5,281 bases of DNA from Granulicella sp. (GTDB lineage Bacteria > Acidobacteriota > Terriglobia > Terriglobales > Acidobacteriaceae), in contig PKWK01000265.1 of the NCBI GenBank assembly GCA_003133205.1, positions 1-5,281 on the forward strand. Reading direction: 5' to 3'. Both the position numbers and the translations under genes were made by a program. This document shows, one piece after another, positions 1-5,281 of the stretch. The notes beneath the pieces are model-generated. The model made no database searches. It saw only the letters and a list, made by a program, of their open reading frames with translations, and was not told the origin of the DNA. The first letter of the stretch is position 1. Every line of letters starts with the position of its first letter.

Positions 1-545
<545 letters not shown>

Positions 546-552
546 CGCTGAT

Positions 553-557
553 TCTCC
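553..557 (-). promoter_or_regulatory. Ribosome binding site of narH
   Basis: GGAGA on the minus strand sits in the 13-nt narG-narH gap; its GGAG core is 8 nt before the ATG at 545. It begins only two bases after the narG TAG, so termination on narG and initiation on narH are close enough for ribosome hand-over. It supports ATG 545 as the start, which also matches the family N-terminus. Confidence 0.7.
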
Positions 558-558
558 G

Positions 559-4199
<3,641 letters not shown>

Positions 4200-4203
<4 letters not shown>

Positions 4204-5075
4204 TCTACACCTCGGTGAATGCTGCTTAACACGAGCACCTTGCGGACGGAACGGAATCGGTCTTTCCATGCCTGGCCGCACAGGACCAGACCGAGGGCCG
4301 CGCCTCCCAGTCCGATCAGAAGAAACGTAAGTGGAGCCGAAGAGGTATCGGCACCCCCTTTGCGCGCTTCGTCTTCGAGGAACGCGATCAAGGGCAGTAT
4401 TTCCTCGGGCTTCAGGGCGTGGCGCTTGAACACCGGCGACATCGTTGGGGTGGCTGGCGCCGTGAGCCACGCGGCAAGATTCTTGCGGCCCTGAAGTCTC
4501 TCAAACACCAGCGTCAGGTCGGGTCCCAGCCGTCCGCCGCTGAGGCCGCCCAAGTCTCGCGCCGTGTGGCAGGAAATGCACGGAGGCCCAGCGTTGGCAA
4601 GGTGTTGGATGCCCATGAATATTTGGCGTCCCTGGTCGATGTCCGCCGCCGTGAACGGCCGGTCGCTGATTTGCATGCCGGCGAACTGCGATTTATCGAG
4701 CTTCGATTCAGCCTCGATCAGGGCCAGCAGAGACTCCGCCCGCGCGCGATTCATCCCATTGATCGTGGGCATCACGACATCCCGCGCCGCTTGCCGCAGT
4801 TGCAGGGCGTAAGGGTCGCCCTGGTCCATCATGGCCTGCGGGTTCTGAACGAATCGCGTCAGCCACTCACGATCTTTGCGCGTGAGAACGCCCTTGAGGT
4901 CCGGGCCGGTCAGCCGCCCGCCGCCGATCGTGTGACAACTGGTGCAGTTCTGACGAAAGAAATCCGTTGCTTCCTGGGCCACCAATGGGAAACCAGCAAC
5001 ATACGTTGCCAGCCCGCACAGCAGAACGAATCTGATCCAATTCCTAGCTGGCGATCGGTTGTTTCCCGAATTCAT
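4200..5075 (-). CDS. Membrane-anchored dihaem cytochrome c of the nar operon (NarC-like in position and layout)
   Basis: A 291-residue c-type cytochrome likely to carry electrons on the periplasmic side, close to the nitrate reductase membrane complex. Residues 1 to about 33 form a signal peptide: basic start (RNWIR), hydrophobic core 14-32, probable cleavage near LVA/QEA. Two cytochrome c domains follow. The first (about 36-122) has haem site CTSCH at 44-48, and Met102 in VVMPTING is the likely sixth ligand. The second (about 144-236) has CISCH at 166-170, GPDL at 184-187, likely ligand Met212 in PTMSPVF, and a closing helix [10 protein letters not shown]. Residues 247-268 form one transmembrane helix, followed by a basic tail (KDRFRSVRK) that should face the cytoplasm. 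The start ATG 5075 is chosen for its AGGAG at 5 nt and the good signal peptide; the open frame runs on to 5228 but that part overlaps the regulator gene. It lies 23 nt after the regulator and overlaps narG by 4 nt. Thermus NarC, a dihaem cytochrome encoded ahead of narG, is the closest functional parallel I know; orthology is not shown, so no symbol is given. Confidence 0.93.
4208..4213 (-). promoter_or_regulatory. Ribosome binding site of narG, inside the end of the cytochrome gene
   Basis: GAGGTG on the minus strand, with the GAGG core 6 nt before ATG 4203. It lies within the last codons of the cytochrome gene, whose TGA shares bases with the narG ATG (ATGA, 4203-4200). The arrangement is typical of translational coupling and decides the narG start over the longer open frame. 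Confidence 0.75.
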
Positions 5076-5080
5076 ACGGG

Positions 5081-5085
5081 CTCCT
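5081..5085 (-). promoter_or_regulatory. Ribosome binding site of the cytochrome c gene
   Basis: AGGAG on the minus strand, 5 nt before ATG 5075 and within the 23-nt gap after the regulator's stop codon. It is the strongest Shine-Dalgarno in the window and fixes the cytochrome start at a methionine followed by a normal signal peptide, excluding the 51-codon upstream extension of the same frame. Confidence 0.8.
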
Positions 5086-5098
5086 GCCTCTGTCACGT

Positions 5099-5281
5099 TC
5101 AAGCCTTTGACGCGTCGATGGGAATCAGTTGCCGGCCACGCCGGTGCGTAATCTCCGCGATTGTCGTCCTTTGGAGAAAATCCGCATAAGTCGCGCGGAC
5201 CTTCCGCCACTCCTCGTGGGCGCCGCAAGGGTCCTCATCCGAACACTCCCTCGAGCCACCTAGGAGACAGCGACGTTCCGG
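5099..5281 (-). CDS. Rrf2-family (NsrR/IscR-like) transcriptional regulator, C-terminal 60 residues (5' part beyond the window)
   Basis: From the right edge, the frame whose first codon is bases 5281-5279 stays open for 60 residues and stops with TGA at 5101-5099. The visible part is the cysteine-rich C-terminus of an Rrf2 protein: CLLGGSRECSDEDPCGAHEE, then EWRKVRATYADFLQRTTIAEI, the usual helix ending in T-hydrophobic-A-(D/E)-hydrophobic. Counting from the first visible residue, cysteines are at 5, 13 and 19 with His22, a C-x7-C-x5-C-x2-H pattern. In NsrR, IscR and relatives these cysteines hold a [2Fe-2S] or [4Fe-4S] cluster that senses NO, O2 or Fe-S supply. The N-terminal winged helix-turn-helix is outside the window, so the operator type cannot be judged. 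The 23-nt gap to the cytochrome gene implies co-transcription, and control of this operon is the natural inference. NsrR is one option, but the C-terminus does not separate NsrR from other Rrf2 groups, so no symbol is given. Confidence 0.85.
   Translation of the reverse strand, partial: PERRCLLGGSRECSDEDPCGAHEEWRKVRATYADFLQRTTIAEITHRRGRQLIPIDASKA

Noticed and set aside
4204..4470. In-frame upstream extension of narG by 89 codons
   Set aside because: It overlaps the cytochrome C-terminus, including its membrane helix, in a different frame, has no counterpart in NarG proteins, and the start at 4203 has a good ribosome site.
5007..5018. Possible lipoprotein signal at Cys20 of the cytochrome (VLLC)
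   Set aside because: The residue before the cysteine is Leu, not Gly, Ala or Ser, and the hydrophobic stretch continues past it. An ordinary signal peptide fits better, and the C-terminal helix already provides an anchor.
4419..5189. Plus-strand open frame of 256 codons opposite the cytochrome and regulator end
   Set aside because: It is antisense to a clear dihaem cytochrome and crosses two real gene boundaries. No family features are visible.
5076..5228. In-frame upstream extension of the cytochrome by 51 codons
   Set aside because: It would put a charged 51-residue stretch before the signal peptide and overlap the Rrf2 coding frame. ATG 5075 with AGGAG is a better start.

Overview
The window is a compact, single-direction (minus strand) respiratory operon fragment. 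In transcription order (right to left) it reads: 3' end of an Rrf2-family regulator (5099-5281), a membrane-anchored dihaem cytochrome c (4200-5075), complete narG for the catalytic subunit of a membrane-bound respiratory nitrate reductase (559-4203), and the first third of narH for its iron-sulfur subunit (1-545, running off the left edge). The junctions are 23 nt, a 4-nt ATGA overlap and 13 nt. No junction has room for a promoter or terminator, so the four genes are very probably co-transcribed from a promoter to the right of the window. Nearly every base is coding; there is no intergenic stretch over 25 nt.

How the genes work together: NarG reduces nitrate to nitrite at a Mo-bisMGD centre. 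NarH carries electrons to it through Fe-S clusters, normally from the haem b quinol-oxidising subunit NarI. narJ and narI would be expected just past position 1 but are not visible. The cytochrome has a signal peptide, two CxxCH haem sites and a C-terminal membrane anchor. It therefore sits on the opposite face of the membrane from NarGH and could link the complex to a periplasmic electron path, as proposed for the narC-led nar operon of Thermus. The Rrf2 protein retains the three-cysteine Fe-S signature of its family, so it could switch the operon in response to NO, O2 or Fe-S status. That last link is inference from position only.

Organism: a GC-rich bacterium with facultative anaerobic nitrate respiration. 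The gene order with a regulator and cytochrome ahead of narGH, and the general look of the proteins, suggest a soil or sediment lineage such as Acidobacteriota (Bryobacterales/Solibacter-like). This is a low-confidence guess, because no marker gene is present. Nothing indicates a mobile element, repeat array, CRISPR or RNA gene. The individual families are known; the less common part is the order rrf2 - dihaem cytochrome - narG - narH.
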